A DNA stretch of 64,000 nucleotides from positions 1,612,001 to 1,676,000 of the forward strand of contig JAJFZO010000087.1 of the NCBI GenBank assembly GCA_021397835.1, written 5' to 3'. Of this stretch, positions 11,945-23,739 are shown piece by piece (the first letter of the stretch is position 1; every line of letters begins with the position of its first letter). The stretch is from Moringa oleifera. Lineage: Eukaryota > Streptophyta > Magnoliopsida > Brassicales > Moringaceae. The position numbers were made by a program, and so were the translations under genes. Below the pieces are notes generated by a model. That model searched no databases, was not told the DNA's origin, and was given only the letters and a program-made list of their open reading frames with translations.

Positions 11945-12694
11945 TGAGATCCCCTCAATCTTGGACACGGGCAGAGAACGCGAACTTTTTTTTGTTGGTT
12001 GACGTGGCACAATCCACATTCAAGCTGGGCGATCAGCTCCCCGTCACGCGTTTGACATGTGGCCATCACTTATGCAACTCAGAATCTCATTCAAACCAGC
12101 TGCAAATCCAACTGATGCTGCCATCCTTTTGTTGCAAATAATTAAAACAAATATTACTCACTTAATTATTAACATTTATTTTTAAAACAAATATATTTTG
12201 TATTGCTAAAATTTATTTATTTTAGAAATGTTGACAATAATTACAGTAATAAATAAGAATAATAATATTAATGAAATAAAACCAAAGGCAACGATATGAT
12301 GTAATAATAATAAAAAATTAGATTTTCTGACAGAAAATGTAAATAACTAAAATATTTAAAAAAATAGATTTCGGTCACCAGATGAGTTGCTGGCATATTT
12401 ACTAGAGTATGATTGAATAATGTTTGTGAATCAAATTAAAAAATATAATAAAATTCAGAAATTAAATATATATTTTTAAAAATAAAATGTTTTAAAATTT
12501 TCCTTTATAAATATCTCTGGGTTCAGCTTGAAATGAAAACAGGCAAACTGTGCCGACAAGACCCAGGTGTCATTTTCGGAAATTTGGCATTGCATGGTTA
12601 ACTTCAAAGGTGGGGTGATGAGAAAGAATATCGATCATGTACGTTATAATTAAAGAAAACAGTCTTCTTCTTCTTCCTCCGCCGCAGATCGAAA
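11945..12694 (+). promoter_or_regulatory. Promoter and 5' leader of P450 copy 3
   Basis: It is nearly colinear with the copy 2 promoter. The TATA box TTTATAAATA is at 12505-12514. The W-box core with the adjacent ACGT (TTGACGTGGC) is at 11999-12008, and a second TTGAC lies in the GCGTTTGACATG context near 12050. Shared cis-elements suggest that copies 2 and 3 are regulated alike. Confidence 0.6.
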
Positions 12695-14522
12695 ATGGAG
12701 TTCCTTCTCGTACTTACAACTTTTCTTATCTTCTTCTTGTTTCTCTTCCTAAAACTCAGAAGCAAGAAAAGTGCTGTGCTGATTCCACCTGGGCCGAGAG
12801 GCCTTCCCTTGATCGGCAACTTACACCAGCTCGACAACGCTGCCCCTCACCGCCATCTGTGGCAGCTTTCTCAAAGATACAGCCCTCTCATGTCCCTGCG
12901 CCTTGGATCTTTGCAAGCTGTGGTGGTTTCTTCTGCAAAAATGGCGGAACAAGTCCTGAAAACCCATGACTTAAAGTGCTGTAGCAGGCCGGCGTTGCTT
13001 GCCCAGCAGAAGCTCTCCTACAATGGCCTAGACTTAGTCTTCTCCCCGTACAACGCTTACTGGAGGGAGATCAGGAAGATAAGCTCCGTTCATCTCTTTA
13101 ACCTTAACAGGGCTTACTATTTTCGTCTCATCCGGGAAGAGGAGGTTGCCCGTACGATCCACAAGATAGCGAAGCAGAGTAGTTCTTGTAAACCCATCAA
13201 CTTGAGTGAGGTGATCATGGTCCTTACAAGTTCCATTATTTGCAGAATCGCTTTCGGTAAGAGCTACGAGGACCAAGAGAGCGAAAGAAGCCGATTTCAT
13301 TACCTGCTTCATGAAGCTCAGGCTCTGTTTGCTGGTTTGTTTGTCTCCGATTATCTTCCGTTCTTGGGTTGGATCGATAGACTCACCGGAGCCATCTCTC
13401 GGCTGGAGAAAGTCTTCACTGAACTCGACAAGTTCTATCAAGAACTCATCGACGAGCACCTCGACCAAAGCAGAGGAAAGCCCGAGCAAGAGGACATAGT
13501 CGATGTTTTGCTTCAGATTATTGAGAGTAAAGAATTCAATATGGATTTCACTACAGATCATATCAAAGCAATGCTCATGGTAATGATCATGCTAATGCTT
13601 CTATATATCCAAGCTACCATATCTTAGTTTATCTAAAATTCTGATATCAGATTTTGCCTCATCTTGCTTTGAATCATGTTATCGTGTAAATATTATTTGT
13701 TTTGAGTTTAACTTAAATAAAATTCTGCTGCAAATATTATCTGTTTTGAATTCAATTATGTAATAAAATTCCTTGTAATTTGATTTTTAGACTTGTAACA
13801 TATAGAAAGAAGCAAAATCTTATGTTTAGTCTACTAAAATGGTTCTGGAGTTTCCTGAAATCTGTTGAAAATGAATATTTGTTCTTATATTGTACTTCTT
13901 TCAATTTTTGCAGAACATACTCATACCTGGAATAGATCCAGGAGCAGCTGCTGTGATCTGGGTCATGACCTTTCTCATGAAGAATCCAAAAGTAATGAGG
14001 AAAGCTCAACAGGAAGTAAGAAACTTAGTTGGGACCAATAGATTTATAAACGAAAACGATATCCAGAACCTGGCGTACTTAAAAGCTGTAGTGAAAGAGA
14101 CATTCAGGTTACAGCCTCCAGCTCCATTGGCAATCCCAAGAGAAACAATGGAGAAGTGCAGTATAGAAGGATACGAAATACCAGCCAAAACCCTGGTTTA
14201 TGTGAATATTTGGGCAATTGGGAGGGATCCTGAAGCCTGGGAGAACCCTGAAGAGTTCTGTCCCGAGAGATTCATTGGCAGCTCCATTGACTTCAAAGGG
14301 CAGGACTTGGAGCTGATACCCTTCGGTTCAGGGAGAAGAATCTGTCCAGGGATATACATGGGAGTTGCAACGGTGGAGCTTGCAGTTGCTAATCTTCTTT
14401 ACAGGTTCAACTGGGAGTTGCCACCAGGGATGAAGGAGGAAGACGTAGATCTGGAAACGAGTCCTGGGATTACTATGCACAAGAAGAATCATCTTTGCCT
14501 CTTTGCAAAGGAGTTCATGTAA
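12695..14522 (+). CDS. Cytochrome P450, CYP71-clan, copy 3, complete but with altered I-helix motif
   Basis: Exons 12695-13579 and 13914-14522 join in phase 0 over a 334-bp intron to give 497 residues. The membrane anchor, PPGPRGLPLIGN hinge, WREIR, E-T-F-R, PERF and FGSGRRICPG (Cys439) are intact. The oxygen-activation motif is not: where copies 1 and 2 have AGTDTA, this copy has PGIDPG, so the conserved threonine is proline while the acidic residue remains. Exon 1 differs from copy 2 at about 19 of 294 residues, but exon 2 at about 38 of 202, and the intron and 3' flank are also divergent. The gene therefore looks mosaic. The frame is open and splice sites are sound, so a protein is likely made. 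It may catalyse a reaction that does not need the usual proton relay, or be poorly active. Confidence 0.93.
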
Positions 14523-14892
14523 CACCGTGATGAGTTAATCTGGAGTGAATCATCTGTGTGAGTGACTTTCTGAGTATCACTTATATTTTTCCGTTCATGT
14601 TTTTCTCTTTCTAACAAAAATAAAGAATGCCATCAAATTCAGAAATTGTCAATAAAAAGAAAATTAATAATTTGTTTAAAAAGATAAAAGAAATTTAATC
14701 TTTGTTACTTTAATATTTGTCAATATAATTGTCTCCTTGATTCGGGCTTTATGACTGAAACAGTCAAATTGTACCAGCAAGACAAAGATATCGACTACTC
14801 GTTTTGGACATGCATGGCCGACAAAGATAACTCAAAGCATCTCACCGGTTTAAGCCTCTATAAGAATCCATCTTCTCTTCTTCCTCAAATTA
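14523..14892 (+). promoter_or_regulatory. 3' flank of P450 copy 3 and remnant promoter of copy 4
   Basis: From about 14755 the sequence is recognisably related to the conserved segment upstream of copies 2 and 3 (ACAGTCAAATTGTACCAGCA, then a CATGCATGGC block). It ends in a CT-rich leader (TTCTCTTCTTCCTC) before the broken copy. A TATA-like CTATAAGAA lies near 14858. Activity of this promoter is unknown. Confidence 0.45.
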
Positions 14893-16236
14893 TGACAATG
14901 GCCGTGCTTCTCTGACTTACAGCTTCTCTTATCTTCTTCTTGTTTCCCTTTTTTATTTTTATTTTTATTTTTATTTTTATTTTTTGAGAATAAACAAACA
15001 AGTTTTACAAGCAGCAGATTACTAGCACTGCCTCTGTGATTTTGCTATGTTCTATACGGTATGTGAATCAAAGAGTGTGTTTCCCTTCCTAAAAGAGACA
15101 AGCAAGAGAACTGCTGTACTGCTTCCACCTGGGCCGGCCGAGAGGGCTTCCTTTGATCGGCAACTTACACCAGCTCGACAACGCAGCTCCTCACGGCCGT
15201 ATATGGCAGCTTTCTCAAACATACGGCCCACTTATGTCCCTGCGCCTTGGTTTTGGTTTTGTGCCAATTGTGGTGCTTTCTTCAGCGAAAATGGCGGAAC
15301 AAGTCATGAAAACCCATGACATCCTCTGCTGTAGCCGACCGTCGTTGCTTGCCCCGCTACAATGGTTCAGATTTAGGCTTCTCACGCTACAATGCTAACT
15401 GGAGGGAGATCAGAAAGATTATCGCCGCTCATCTCCTTAACCCTCGCAGGGTTCACTGGTTTCGTCCCGTTCAGAAAGCTGTGGCTGGCCGAATAATGGA
15501 GGAGATAGCGAAGCAGAGTAGTCCTTCTAAACCCATCCACTTGAGTGAGGCCATGACTGTCCTTATGAAGTGTTTATCTTCTATAGTTTTGTTGTACTTT
15601 CTTACTTTTTTTATTTTTGCAGGACATATTCATAGATGGAACAGATAAAGGAGCAGCCGCTGTAGCTTGGGTCATGACCTTTTTTATGAAAAAAATCCAA
15701 AAGTAATGAAGAAAGTTCAACAGGAAGTCAGAAACTAAGTTGAATCCAAAAGACTTGTAGATGAAACTGATACCCAGAAGTTGCCATACATAAAAGCTGT
15801 AGTGAAGGAGACATTCAGGTTGCAGCCTCTGGCTCCAATGCTAGTTCCACGAGAAACAATGGAGAAGTGTAGTATAGAGGGATATGAAATACCAGCCAAA
15901 ACCCTAGATTATGTGAACGTCTGGGCAATTGGGAGGAACTCTGAAGCCTGGGAGAATCCTGAAGAGTTCTATCCAGAGAGATTCATCTGCAGGTCCATTG
16001 ACTGCAAAGGGCAGGACTTCAAGCTGATACCTTTTGGTTCTGAGAAAAGAATCTGTCCTGGATTGTATATGGGGCTTGCGGTTGCTAATCTTCTTTACAG
16101 CTTTAACTGGGAGTTGCTGCCAGAGATGGAGGAAGATGGTAGACCCAGAAACGAAGTCTGGAGTTGCTATGCACAAGAAAAATCATCTCTACCTGTTTGC
16201 TGAGGAGTTCAGGAAAGAACCTGATAGGTTCAAGTG
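14893..16236 (+). pseudogene. Cytochrome P450 pseudogene (copy 4)
   Basis: This is a fourth head-to-tail copy, broken many times. The N-terminal frame starts ATGGCCGTG near 14899 and stops at once (TGA). A 127-bp retroposon interrupts the anchor region. A 4-bp GGCC repeat shifts frame in the proline-rich hinge (about 15133), and a deletion near 15350 removes part of the segment before the C-helix. After about 15568 roughly 360 bp of exon 1 and part of the intron are gone. Exon 2 begins at 15623 after TTTTTGCAG with DGTDKG in place of AGTDTA. It has a one-base insertion in an A run near 15690 and a TAA near 15737. Its haem loop reads FGSEKRICPG, and the following VATVE segment is deleted. A frame of 140 residues stays open at 15781-16203 but lacks the N-terminal two thirds. 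Confidence 0.92.
14951..15077 (-). mobile_element. Short retroposon (5'-truncated LINE or SINE) inserted in the P450 pseudogene
   Basis: The direct repeat TGTTTCCCTT occurs at 14941-14950 and 15078-15087, bracketing 127 bp absent from copies 2 and 3. Read on the - strand, the insert ends in an A-rich tail of AAAAAT units preceded by TTTGTTTATTCTC, a form typical of plant L1-type 3' ends. The variable 10-bp target duplication and the tail indicate target-primed reverse transcription. It is too short to encode anything. Confidence 0.75.
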
Positions 16237-16996
16237 AGTAAACAATCAATAGGTTCAAGTGTTGTGCACGGAGCAGCTTATGTACATGCAAGATGCAGAC
16301 GCAGGATACAAGAAGGGAATTGTTTTCTGCCTTTTCCCTTCTTTTCCAAAGAAACAAGCAGAAACCAGGGGAAAAAAAAAAAAAAAAACTGGATGCATTG
16401 GAAGAAACAATAGGCTTCAAATGAGATTACCTTATCTTTTAATATGACAAGAAATTAAAGCTCAAATTCTAGAGATTAGGGATTCATCTCCTCAATTGTC
16501 CAATCAGAAAAAGACTCATAATTTCAAGAAAATTAGAGGAATGATTCCTTACAAATTGCAGCAGAATGCCTGGGCAAACAATCTGAGTTTGGTTAAATCA
16601 TGCATGGTATTCAAACTAAGTTGGTTGGCACTCCATAACTTTTCTGCCCTGGGAACCATGCATGGCAAATCAACAGAATGAATGGAAATAAGGAAGTAGA
16701 CAGTGGCCAAAATTTCACAATTAGTAGTTTCCTATATCAACTGAAGGACAGTAACTCAGAATTAAATATTTTCCCTCAAATCAAGAATTTGCTACAAGAA
16801 GATCAATTTTCTTGTCTAATTCCCAACCTGGAAAAAATTCAAGTGCCAGTACGGTTTTTTTTCACCAAGCACAACCTGTGTGAGACTGAGAACTGAGAAG
16901 TACCTAAGTCAATTTGAAATGAAAAATACAGCTACAAATGTGTAAGCAAGAACTCTCAGATGATGAGAGAACAAAATTTCCAATTTGGTATGTTAC
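16237..16996. other. Spacer between P450 pseudogene and RCC2-like gene
   Basis: This contains the probable 3' untranslated region of the RCC2-like gene on the - strand (adjacent to 16997) and unremarkable sequence. Short open frames on both strands have no recognisable product. Confidence 0.5.
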
Positions 16997-19900
16997 TTAC
17001 GACTTCCGGGGCCGTCCCCTTTTACCAGGTTTCCCCAGATTGCTCTTATTTGCAGGAGGGCGTCCCCGCCCTCGGCCATTTCCTTTTCCCTCTGTTGGGG
17101 TTTTCTTAGCACCCTTACCTCGACCACCACCAGAAACCTTTCCACTGCGCTGCCTCTTCTTGGCTGTCTGACCATTGGCCAGTTCATCACTGCTTTCACT
17201 GTCAACACTGTTTCCATCATCATCTTCATCTTCTTCTTCTTCTTCTTCATCTTCTGAATCAGATGAATTCTTTGACTTCTTCCTCTTATTAGAATTATTG
17301 GATGCTTTTGCAGCACCCTTTTTAATAGTTAGCTTCGAAACAGGGACTTTTTCCTTAGGTTCCTCAGTACTCCCTGCAGAAGGATTAATCAGTTCCATGA
17401 CAAGAATCCCACAGTTTGAGCACTATGCCAGATTCATTTGAAATCAGACATTTTCAGGCCTGGTTTGAAGCCTTGTTTGCCAAATATGAACAACAAGATT
17501 CCTTAATTGGCCTAGCCTCAATGCATTAAGCATGCCCACAGAATAAGGGAAGATTTTTCATATAAAAAGAGACAAATAATCAAGACTACAACATACCTTC
17601 ACCATAAGCTTTGCCATCATAGATATCAAGCTGTAAAAAAAAAAATTAATAAAACATCAGGTGCAATCTGTGGCACATCAGGCAGCAATAGGTACCACAT
17701 AAAGTAAACATTGAACCCAAACCCTCCCATCTGTGACTAGCAGGAACACCTTTTTGCATTAAACTCAAATAGAGTACAGGTCGAGAGGACTCAAAATGAA
17801 ACAAAATAATACGAGTCAGAAGAAAAAGATAACTCGGTGCACCTTGACAAATGTTTGTACTTTATGCTTAAGAAGAACTAAATACAAAGCAAAAATAAAA
17901 CTACTTTGCATCACTGTTCATGTAAATCTCCTCATCTTTTACGCATAGTCAAGGAAAGGTCCACCATGAATATCAAGTGCCAGAGTTCTGTTCCAATTAC
18001 ATTTTTCTACTTTATGTTTAATTATAAAGAGTGATGTGGCATAGATTTCATAGGATAAATCTGAAACAAGAGAGTATACCAACTTGCCAATGTTATCTAC
18101 CTAGCCTGGAAAAACATACCTGATCAATGCGGTCACCAACATTTGTTTTATCGATTATAACCATCGAATGGCCAAAACCACATGCAACACTGCAGAGAGT
18201 AATAAAGATTGTCATGTTGAACAGTATGCTCAAAAGAATATTGTAATTTAAGTGCATAAATATATTATATCAAAAAATGAAATACCCACCCCATTACATG
18301 CATGCCTTCAAGTATATCTACTTTTTTGGGAACTGCTGAAGACCTGACAAATGGAATGAACACAAAAGCAAAGATTACAAACAAAAAAGGAGCCTCAAAG
18401 AAAATAGGTGAGATAATAAGCTAGAATACATACTTCTGTCCATTAGGACCATATCCCAGCTCTCCATACTGAGCATGGCCCCAGCTTATGCAGGAGTTAT
18501 CAGCACCAACAAAATGATGCATGTTGCCCGAATCCATGCAACGTAAATTCCAACCACTACACATGAAGAAAAGAAAAGGAAAATTGTTTATGTAGTTACA
18601 ATTACTGATTAAGATAATGCCATTAAGTTTAATCAGGTGAAAGGTTTGTTGAAATGATGATGAAAACGCTATAACATAACAGACAATAGGAAATATCAGG
18701 CATAGAATAATCTATGAACAGAGAACAATATAAAGAAAAAGCAGACAGCAGCATCATTGACAAGAAAACTAGTATTGAAGTTGGGTGATGAAAGAGATTA
18801 TGAGTAGACATACTAGGCAAAGACTGCAAAGCAATCTTTTAAAGTAAAACAAATTCAGCCATACATATCACAGGAAACTGGAAAAACATCATTAAGGTGA
18901 AGGTAACAAAAAGATGGCAAAAAAATAGCACCTCAAGTCCATAAGAGGCTTAGGATACATCCAGTCGTCACCTGTATTCTTTATTTTTCCCCACATATAT
19001 AACTGCCCGCCACCTGAAAATCAAAGAAAATTTATGTCAAAATAAGCAATAGCTCATTTAGAAAGAGTTTTACTAGCTACTATAATTCCAGTTATATTAG
19101 GGAAACAATCTCCTTGATTTGACAAGCAAGCAGAGAGATAAACGTATTCCAGTATTCAACATAACGTGTCATTGCCATTACAAATGTAAGTTCAAGCATG
19201 CTTGAGTTATCACAGTATTATAAATGTGAGTGCAAGAGGACGAAGCACAATTTATCACGCTTTGGTGTCATGATCAACTATTAACCCAAAATGTATTAGC
19301 CTCAAGAACAAGGTATAAAATGGTGTGATAAATTTTTCTCAAAGTGAAAAACAAAATCAAAGAGATGCAAGCAACCTACATCCTTAATCTAAAAATCAAC
19401 CCTAAGGCATCAAGGCATGGGGAATGTGATGCATGCGCACCTCACTTATTTGAGCAATAAGCCTCGAGAGTACCTATTGAGATGACCAATTTTAGGACTG
19501 GACACCTCGTTCACCTGTTATAATAGACTCCTTTTCAGAAAATGACTATCCAATGAACTGCAACTGATGAGATGGGTATTCTAATTTGAAAACACTACCA
19601 TGGTTGGTGCGACAAAATGCAACAGTGAGTAATAAAGTTAGACTTCTAAGTTCACTGGTGTTCGATTACTGATATTACTTGCTGTATACCTACTTTATGC
19701 TCTCATTTAGAAACTATCACAAATTTCATCACCATGAGGCTAAACAACTAACAGCTACAGGCGGAAAGAATGACGTAAATAACACAAGGAAAATTGATAA
19801 TAACACAATCCAGTGGCTTCAGAGTAGAAGACAAATTGACAATACACACACCAGCAGTACACGAAGAGTTCGCGGAACCAGCTGAGATAACTGCATCTGG

Positions 19901-22900
19901 AGGCAGAACATTCTTCCTCTGAAAGACTTCGACACGACGAGGGACCCACTCATCTTTCTGCTCTCTATGTCCAAGCCTGTAAATCAGCAATGAGAGAATC
20001 ACAAGAATAGTAAGTCTAAGCAGAAAAGATATGATTGTGCAAAAAACACTGATGTGATATGGCAAGTACTAACCTCCCATAACCACCAAAGCCCCACCTA
20101 AAAGTATTTCCATCACAAAAAAAATTATCAATTAAATCAGATACATATTAAGAATAGACAAGGAGAAAACCATATCGAATCAAAGCAATAAGCTACTCAC
20201 GTGTAAACAAAGCCATTTTTATCCACAGCCACTGATTTTGACAAGAAATGAAAATGTTAGAACAAGAAAATGAAACAAGAATCTGAAATACATTGAAGAG
20301 GAAGGACAAGTGAAAACATGGTGGCAGAGGCAGCAAGAAACATAAAGATTTATTTTAAACCTGTATGGTTTGTTCCACATACAACTTTGACAATAGTTTC
20401 TCCAGCAAGGGAAGAAATAGCTCTAGGGCGTGGTTGGGCTTCGTATGCAAGCCTCACTGAACTATCCTTTGTGTTATACTGCAAGCACATGTACCACCAT
20501 GTAAAGCTTACAAAGTAAAAAGAAGTCTCATTATGACAATTTTAATATGACTGCAAATCATGCTTTCCAAGCCCAAGCCTCAAGGTTCATTTATTCAGAT
20601 CTACCTTGGGGTAGGACAAATTATTTGGATTCCAAAATACAATGTACACAAATTTTCTAAGCACCACTACCCTTAAAATCTTCATGATGGTGAACATATT
20701 AGCTATGTTAGAGAGGGTATGAGGCTCAAAGCAGTCCACAACTTGTCAGAGTCCTATAACATGCATCAAAAGCTTAAGAAGTTTGAACAATAAAAAGCCA
20801 TTCACAGACTCTGTAATAACTCGTGAGAATTGGCTTGGGGCAATCACTTGGCTGCCCAAGTATTTGGTGTCAGATTCAAGTGTTTGTCCTTCAAACTATG
20901 ATTTCAAGACACAAACATGAAAGAAGAATACAAAACCTATCACCATGACTAAAAGGTTTATTACCGTGTTATCATTATAACTGCACAAGATGGTAACACA
21001 CTATCTGACATTGGGTAACAAGCATAACATCTGTGGAGGGAGAAAGAGAGTAATTTTCCTTAAGGATACCTCATTATCTGTCCCATGTCCAAGCTGACCA
21101 TATTGTGGCAGGCCTGCAGTTCTACAAACAACCAAATTCGTAAATCAGTTAACTGCCTACGTGAATCAAAACCCCAAATCTGTATAAGTAAATTAAGACA
21201 ATAAACCTAAACAGCCCACAAACCATACAGTATAGAAGCTCCTTCAACAGAAGATAACCATACAGTGAAGTCAGCCCCACAAGCAGTATGGTTTACTTCA
21301 GACACAAGGCAGCGAACAGGGGATGACTCGATTTCTACAATAACCAAAAAAAAAAAGAAGTGTTGCAAAGGTTGTTATTCAAAAGAAAGAATTCGCTCAT
21401 GGAGATCCATAGAACATGCTAGTATTGACAGCCCAACAAAAATTGAACAGAGGTAAATTTAAAGATCTAAAGTTAATTTTAAATCACTTTTGAAATAGCA
21501 AATATGAAATCCTTTATAGCTGAAAATCTTCTTCCAAACTCCCCTTTTGGTCCCAAGTGACATGCAAACAAGTTATGATTACATATTCCCGTGAAAAATT
21601 ATTCTCTAACTCAACGTACCATTTCTTGCTGAACCTGAACCCAGCTGCCCATGTTTATTCCAGCCAAAGGCAAGTGACTGCCCATCATCAGTAACCACCA
21701 CTGTATGACTCCTCCCTGTTCCAGCTTTGACAATTTTATACCTTCAAACAAGAGAAAAATCAATATTATGAAACAATGAGTCATCATGAGAGACCTCAAA
21801 GTTGTACAAAAAATTTAGATCAAACTCTTTTAGAAAGTTCCAGAAATAAGCCCAAACGGCGGGAAGTAGTAAAATTATTTTCTAGAACTCATCCTGCCAA
21901 CACAACGTAGTTGCAAATTACCTGAACATATCTGGTCTTGTTTTAAAAGTCACAAATACCCATTTTCACTAAATAATGAGTGTGAATTCGAAAAACACCT
22001 CCTACTTCATCTATTAACACTTCACGCGCTAGCATGGCCATAACTAAAAGCTCTGCAATCTAACATGAGGAACTTATTTATGTCCTTAAAACACAGTCCA
22101 GTTAATTATCATTGACATTTGGCTGTCACTTAAACTTCTAACCTGAAACTTCTCATGCACACAAAAATAAAAATCATTAGCAAGGACAGAAAAGCATGTT
22201 CTCTCAATATCTCTTAGAAGACAATATAGATTGAACTTTTTCATTCTTCACCATGGAAAAATTTTTGAAGAACCACACGTAAAATATTGGAAGCCCTCAC
22301 TACACAGTATCGCTCAATTACCAAGAAGCACCAGAAAACTGCCAAGATTGTTGGTCCCAAAACCAACTTTTCAGTCATGTCCTTCTCTACACAAATTCTA
22401 GCACTAGTTTACTTTGAAACACCTCATGACCATACACCACAGGTATTCAACTCAACTTCACGGAGTTCACGGAACAAAACTCTGGCCTGAATGTATTGAG
22501 AACTCTCTGCCTGATCACATACAGATAAAGTCTATTAAGCCATTATACTACCAAAGTTTTATACTTTTTGATGGTTGACAGCAGACTATCATAACACTAG
22601 ATGATGCTAAAAGAAAGGAAAATAAAACAAGTGTGGGGAGAAAAAACCAGTTTGTCATCTGAAGCAACAAAAAGCAACTTACTTTGAAAGTTCGGAAACA
22701 ATTGTTGGCCTATCGCGCTGAATTTTATCTCCATGACCCAACTGCCCCCTCTGAAGACACAAGCTAGGTTTTAGGAGTTTAATCAGGAGTTCATATAACA
22801 ATATCAACAAAATAAAATAATCGAGTCTAATCATGCCTCATTGCGTCCCCATGTATAGCACCTGCCTTCAATATCCAAGGCCACGCAATGACAAGATGCT

Positions 22901-23351
22901 ACAGTCAACGTTAGACAGAACTTTATTATTATGCTTGAAACAAATAATAACAGAAAAAGGAAAAATCAGGTAAGACCATAAACCAGAGAGACAGCGCTCT
23001 AGAAGAGCATTCCACTGCAAGGTCCAAATCAAAACAACATTGACAATGACTTAGCTCAAATCGAAACATCTTCAATTCACAAAAGAAGACAAAAGATGCC
23101 GCCTTTCATTCCATACAAATCCGTATATATAAAAAGAATGACAACTAAAACTCACCGCAGCCAGAGGCAACGAACCGTATGTTCACACCAACAAGGGGCC
23201 GTAGCCGAGTAGGAGAGACCAAGTTCCCTTCAACGGCGCCTTTACGGCGACCAACAATATCCCAACAAGTGGCGCCACAAAACAAAAGCTCTCCTCCTTT
23301 CTCCACACTCTTATCCTCCTCCACCTTCTTCTCCGCTTCCACCACCGACAT
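16997..23351 (-). CDS. RCC2: RCC2-like protein: RCC1-repeat beta-propeller with basic AT-hook-like tail
   Basis: Sixteen exons in gene order: 23351-23156, 22898-22837, 22750-22683, 21741-21620, 21334-21229, 21121-21070, 20478-20361, 20231-20201, 20097-20074, 19976-19852, 19013-18932, 18556-18434, 18343-18290, 18189-18120, 17630-17597 and 17373-16997. They sum to 1644 nt, 547 residues. RCC1-type repeats with the W-G/G-Q-L-G-H-G pattern (WGRNE...GQLGHG, FGWNKHGQLGSG, YGQLGHG, WGFGGYGRLGH, ISWGHAQYGELGYG) form a seven-bladed propeller. The RLGHREQKDEWVPRRVEVF and MYPKPLMDL segments match RCC2/TD-60, the relative of RCC1 linked to small-GTPase and chromosome functions in animals. The last exon adds a Ser/Lys-rich segment, an acidic run (about 17210-17260) and a GRGRGRPP...KRGRPRK tail suggesting DNA or nuclear binding. 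An in-frame upstream ATG at 23456 would add 35 residues; I prefer 23351 because family similarity starts shortly after it. Intron 2 uses a GC donor. Confidence 0.92.
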
Positions 23352-23526
23352 TCTGAGTCTAACTCCGGCAGAGCAACGGTCAAAATTTTTAAAAAGACAG
23401 ACCCAACTGGTTGCAAACGGAGCGGATCTAACGGCGGGTATTTGAAAAACGGCCAACCAACGGCTCAGATAAAGCAGAAATTGGCGGGAAGCAACAGTTA
23501 ACGGCTAGTACATGAGATCAGGCGAT

Positions 23527-23536
23527 TAGGGTTTAA
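23527..23536 (-). promoter_or_regulatory. Telo-box (AAACCCTAA) upstream of the RCC2-like gene
   Basis: AGGGTTTA on the + strand reads AAACCCT on the gene strand, about 180 bp before the chosen start codon. Telo-boxes are common in promoters or leaders of plant genes expressed in dividing cells, which suits this gene. The role here is inference. Confidence 0.5.
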
Positions 23537-23739
23537 GGTGAAGGTGAAAGCAGAGAAGAAAGGAAGCCCTAACTCAAAATGGAAGAATGATGAAAAGGGA
23601 TCTCTTTTGGAGTTTTGGAAGAATAGGGACTTATTAATAATGGAAATAAATTGTGGAGAGAGAAGGTGGAGATTAGATTTTGTTGCTCTTTCTTTTGCCT
23701 ATTTTTTTCTCTCATTTTTTAATTTTTATTTTTAATTCT

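Noticed and set aside
17175..17441. Serine-rich + strand frame
   Set aside because: It is the antisense of the acidic run in the last RCC2-like exon.
23352..23456. Upstream in-frame ATG as the RCC2-like start
   Set aside because: The extra 35 residues are not family-like; kept only as an alternative start.
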